Assembly (NCBI GenBank): GCA_947650365.1 | Contig: OX393550.1 | Location: forward strand, 114,337,532-114,401,531 | Direction: 5' to 3' | From: Chamaelirium japonicum | Taxonomy: Eukaryota; Streptophyta; Magnoliopsida; Liliales; Melanthiaceae | DNA length: 64,000 bases | Shown: piece after piece, positions 60,561 to 64,000 of the stretch | How the letters are laid out: the number at the start of each line of letters is the position of its first letter | Numbering within the stretch: position 1 is the first letter of the stretch | Made by a program: the position numbers and the translations under genes | Notes under the pieces: generated by a model | Told to the model about the DNA's origin: nothing | Seen by the model: the letters and a program-made list of their open reading frames with translations, nothing else | The model's database searches: none

Positions 60561-61908
60561 AAAGGGTGGAAGACAGAGTGATGTTGATGAGGTGAACAGC
60601 GGTCAGAACAGCCTCGGCCCAGTAGGAATGCGGAACAGAAGCAAACAGAAGGAGAGCTCACGTTGTCTCAAGGACATGACGATGTTTGCGCTCGGCAGCT
60701 CCGTTCTGTTCATGGGTGTGTAGGCACGACTGTTGGTGAAGAGTGTCGTGAGTCTGAAGAATCTCACGCATCTCGGAGGAGAGATATTCCTGGGCACAGT
60801 CAGACCGAAATGTTTTAATGCGCTGACCAAACTGGGTGTGAAGCATAGTAGTGAAGGTCTGGTAAATATGAGGAATCTCGGAGCGGCGACGCATGAGATA
60901 AACCCAGGTGCAACGAGAGTAATCGTCTATGAAACTGACATAATATAAAAAACCAGTAAAAGAAGCAACGGGAGCAGGTCCCCAAATATCCGAATGTACT
61001 AAATCAAAAGGGGCCACAGATTTGGAAGCACTAGCCGAAAATGGTAGAGTCAGATGCTTTGCCAATCTGCAACCTGTACAAACAGAGAGGGGAGAGGACA
61101 CACGACCCAAAGCGCCCGAACGGAAAACGCTTTTGAGTCGATCACTGGACAAATGACCTAACCTTCTGTGCCATAGGTCGGCATCAGAGGTGACTGACAT
61201 GACTGACTCAACAGAAACAGGAGAAACATGAAGATGATCCAGCTGGTAAAGTCCCCCCGTCCTACGGCCCAGCCCAATCCTCCGTCCTGTTCGCGAATCC
61301 TGCACAATACAAGCAAAGGAGGTAAAAGTGACAGTAAGTCCAGAATCACAGAGGGAACTAATAGAGATCAAATTAATATTGAGAAGAGGAACATGATAAA
61401 CATGGGATAAGGTCAGGCGACCAGTGTAATCCAAAGTAGGAGTGATGGATCCACACTGCGGAATAGGTACAAGAGTACCATCCGCAGTACGAACCTCCAT
61501 GTGTGCAGGAGCAGGAGTACAGGCGGTAAGCACGGTGGAGTCATATGTGAGATGACAAGAAACACCCGAATCGAAAATCCAAGGGGCAGCAGTACCAAAG
61601 AAGGCAGACAGGCTGGTGGCAGGCGAAGAGCTGGTGGAGGCGATGGTGCGAAGTAGGAGCTCCTCAAGTCGCTGGAGACGATCCGACTCAGGTGGAGACG
61701 GTACAGTAGTAGCAGTAGTGGGCGCTGGAGTCTCTACAGAAGCAGCAGCACCACCAAGGTGGCGGAAGGAGGACTGACCACGTCCACGACTCCGTCCACC
61801 TCGACCGCCGCGTCGATCGTCCCGGGAAGCGGGAGCCCAGCGTGATGCTCTCTCATCCGAACCCCAGCGGGGGTTGCGTGGAGGACGTGTGGGACATTCA
61901 CGCTTCAT
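60561..61908 (-). pseudogene. D pol, part 1: protease and integrase
   Basis: Minus strand after the zinc knuckle: RGG-rich stretch (GGRGGRSRGRGQSSF), one copy only of the SDRLQRLEELLLRTIAS segment, protease WIFDSGVSCH (about 61560-61590), integrase zinc finger (WHRRLGHLSSDRL ... CTGCRLAKH), and catalytic-core segments HSDIWGP, IDDYSRCTW and FRSDCAQEY. A TGA at 60658-60660 (CGA in relatives) ends the frame. The hAT insertion follows at 60552. Confidence 0.9.
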
Positions 61909-63879
61909 GTGTCCGGGCTCCTTGCAGTAGTGACAGAAGACAGACTCATCGGAGAACCCGGCCGCCAGGACGCTATCTGAACCAGGAGCAAGTGGAGGAG
62001 AACGAGTACCCTGAGTCTGAAGACGAGCTCCTCATCGACCAAAGTGAGCAGGGCATCCTCTAGCCGAGGTAGTGGCTCACGGTGTAGGAGCTGAACAGCG
62101 ATGAGAGCAAAGTCCGACCGAAGCGCTGCCAAGAACTGGTGCAAGTGGCCCTCATCAAGGTAGCGCTGGAAATACCTAGAGCGTGGGCAAGCACACCGCT
62201 CCGGGATCAGGGAGTCCAGCTCATGCCAGTAGGCACTCATCTGACTGAAGAAGTCCTGAATCGTACGCTCCCTCTGACGGGCAGACTGCGAGTCACAAAT
62301 AAGCTGATGCCGGCGTGCACCGCCGCGCGGGAGAAACCGGTCCCGGAGATACTCCCACATCGCGCGTGCTGTAAGAAGGCGACCGATGGGAGCAAGGAAC
62401 AGACGAGCAACGGAGTCCAGAAGATAGGCCCGGATGGCCTGATCGTGGCGACGCCACGTGAGAGCAGCAGTCGTGGCTGCCGTGGGAGTGGTCGTGACAG
62501 TAGCACCGCAGCAGAAAACGCGACGCTGTCAGCTGCACGACTGATGACAGAGGAGTCATAGGAGATAGCTATAGGCAAGGTACAAAATCTCGACATATTT
62601 CGCGAAATATCGCGAAATATTTCGGTTTTCTCAAACCTCGGCACGAAATTCGTATTGTGATATCGAACGAAATAGGAATCACGATAATATCGCGATATAT
62701 CGCGATATTTCGTGCGATATATTTGTTGGCACGAAATATCGCGATATTTCGTGGATATTTCGGGACATTTCGGAAAATTTCGAGACATTTCGGGAAATTT
62801 CGGGATTTTAACACCGAAATGTTGGGACTGACTGGTTATGAAAGGGGACTAGGGGTTTCGGTTTCAGCAGCTTATTTACATATAATAACATTTAAGTAAA
62901 TGTCGTCTTACTTAATTTTTATTTTCTCCATTTACTTTAAGTTATTATATGTAAATAAGCAAATACCCCCCCATTTGATTTCAATAAAAATATCAAAAAA
63001 ATCAAAAACCAAGTGAATCAAAAAGTAGGTTTTCAGTTTTAGTAGGAGAAAACAGTTTTTTCGGTTTTTAATAAAATTTGTATGTTGAGAAAAGTGGTTA
63101 AATCAACTCATTTTTAGCTCAAAAAATTCCACAAGATGTAGAACTACAAGTACATCTAGAAAACCATGGTCCGTCAAAGAAAATTTTGAATGTATAAAAA
63201 CTTTTCTTTATAAAAACTCATTTTTTCAGACTTAGTAAAAAAACAGTGTTTTGCATTTCAGCATAATTTTTGCACGATTTCAAACTTGCACAACTTTCTT
63301 GTTTTAAGTTCATTTTCAAAATCGTTTGAAGCATTAATTTAACAATCAACTAATCTTTATTTTGGAAATATTTTTCTCCACAAAAAAGATTAAAAAGCAT
63401 TTTAAAAACATAGATCAAAACAGGACCAAACAAGACTGCACAAGACTCACAGACTCAAATGCTAAATACATGCTTTGTGATGCTCTACACCCGTAGATAG
63501 GGTATAAATATTATCTGAGTGTTCTAAAACGTGTATCTATACTTAATTTATGACTATCCAGAGTTTCATTCAAAAATTCCATTAAAAAATCAATATTTCC
63601 ACCATTTCCATCAAATCACAATATTTCCACACTGTCGAAATATTTCCACGAAATATTTCCATTTTCCAGGAGGTCGAAATATTGACCGAAATGGAAATTT
63701 CGAACCTTGGCTATAGGAGAATCATCACCGGTGATGTGACCCCAAAGATCGCGACTGGAGAGCGCGGCCTCGATAGTGAACGACCAATCAGGCCAGTCAC
63801 TGGCCGAGGACAACTGAAAGGTGACCGCCTTCAGCGGTGGAGGGATCGCAACGACGGACGGCACTGTAGGAGATGTCAT
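61870..63879 (-). pseudogene. D gag, split by a hAT insertion
   Basis: Starts with ATG at 63879 (MTSPTVPSVVAIPPPLKAVT, then the W-P-D-W-S-F segment typical of the Copia gag N terminus). It is interrupted at 63717 by the hAT element. Past it, at 62567, it continues with MWEYLRDRFLPRGGARRHQL, RTIQDFFSQMSAYWHELDSL and HLHQFLAALRSDFALIAVQL, a UBN2-type Copia gag domain. A 1-bp loss at about 62028 shifts the frame before the CCHC zinc knuckle CHYCKEPGHMKREC (about 61890-61931). This gag and knuckle are what A and B lack. Confidence 0.88.
62576..63709. mobile_element. hAT-like element inserted in D gag
   Basis: A perfect 8-bp duplication GCTATAGG (62568-62575 and 63710-63717). The TIRs are CAAGGTACAAAATCTCG on the left and CAAGGTTCGAAATTTCG on the right in reverse complement. 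Subterminal CGATATTTCG / CGAAATATCG words are repeated many times. It is 1134 bp with no transposase. Confidence 0.85.
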
Positions 63880-64000
63880 GGAGGAAACTCAAAGGAGAGG
63901 GGAGCCGGGAGAGGGCTTGCGGGTGGAGAGGAGGGGCCGGACGGAGGGAAAGGGTCGGGGGGGGCTATCGGGCGGAGGGGAGGGGCCGGGGGGGGTATCG
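63880..64000 (-). other. leader of element D at window edge
   Basis: G-rich on the plus strand (C-rich in element sense), like the leaders of A and B. It continues beyond the window. Confidence 0.7.

Larger units (their letters stand above)
56966..64000 (-). mobile_element. Copia retrotransposon D, 3'-truncated, runs off window
   Basis: Minus-strand element of the A/B family that keeps gag. From right to left: C-rich (minus strand) leader at 63880-64000, gag, pol, then abrupt loss of the pol end and 3' LTR at about 56966. It is interrupted by hAT-like elements at 59141-60552 and 62576-63709. Its 5' LTR is expected just beyond the right edge. Confidence 0.9.

Overview
This is nuclear DNA from a flowering plant. 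A complete gene for a chloroplast-targeted cytochrome b6f subunit (PetM), spliced B3-domain (REM-type) exons, and dense plant LTR retrotransposons, hAT elements and foldback MITEs all point that way. A monocot is plausible, but I could not identify the species. Most of the window is transposon-derived.

Layout. 1-1.3 kb: possible 5' exons of a gene reading leftward out of the window. 2.2-6.7 kb: eight consecutive foldback (MITE-like) elements separated by long (TA)n tracts. Six of them share one internal plan but differ at their ends. 7-13 kb: LINE/SINE remnants and a MITE. 13.7-16.3 kb: a decayed gag-type LTR element (H), followed by a 1.1-kb hAT element. 17.5-18.1 kb: a partial LTR element (G). 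18.4-23.7 kb: MITEs and hAT-type elements, one nested in another. 24.1-24.9 kb: petM (minus strand) with I-box and G-box motifs upstream. 25.2-26 kb: a nested MITE/hAT pair.

27.0-54.5 kb: three minus-strand exons whose splice phases match (54158-54464, 47275-47423, 27025-27339). They form the end of one B3-domain gene with introns of about 6.7 kb and 19.9 kb. The 19.9-kb intron holds element E (30723-33703, identical LTRs) and a three-level nest: gag-only element C inside Copia A inside Copia B, each with its own target-site duplication. The 6.7-kb intron holds element F, a relative of E.

56.5-64 kb: a plus-strand Copia 5' LTR and leader fragment, joined to a 3'-truncated minus-strand Copia (D). 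D keeps the gag and zinc knuckle that A and B lack, and carries two hAT-like insertions with 8-bp duplications. D runs off the right edge.

How the parts relate. The host genes are the housekeeping photosynthesis gene and the B3 gene, plus possibly one at the left edge. The autonomous-type Copia family (A, B, D) is broken in every copy. The short elements (C, E, F, G, H, MITEs) encode no enzymes and must have used proteins supplied by other elements. All boundaries, duplications and frames were read by eye, with no database search.
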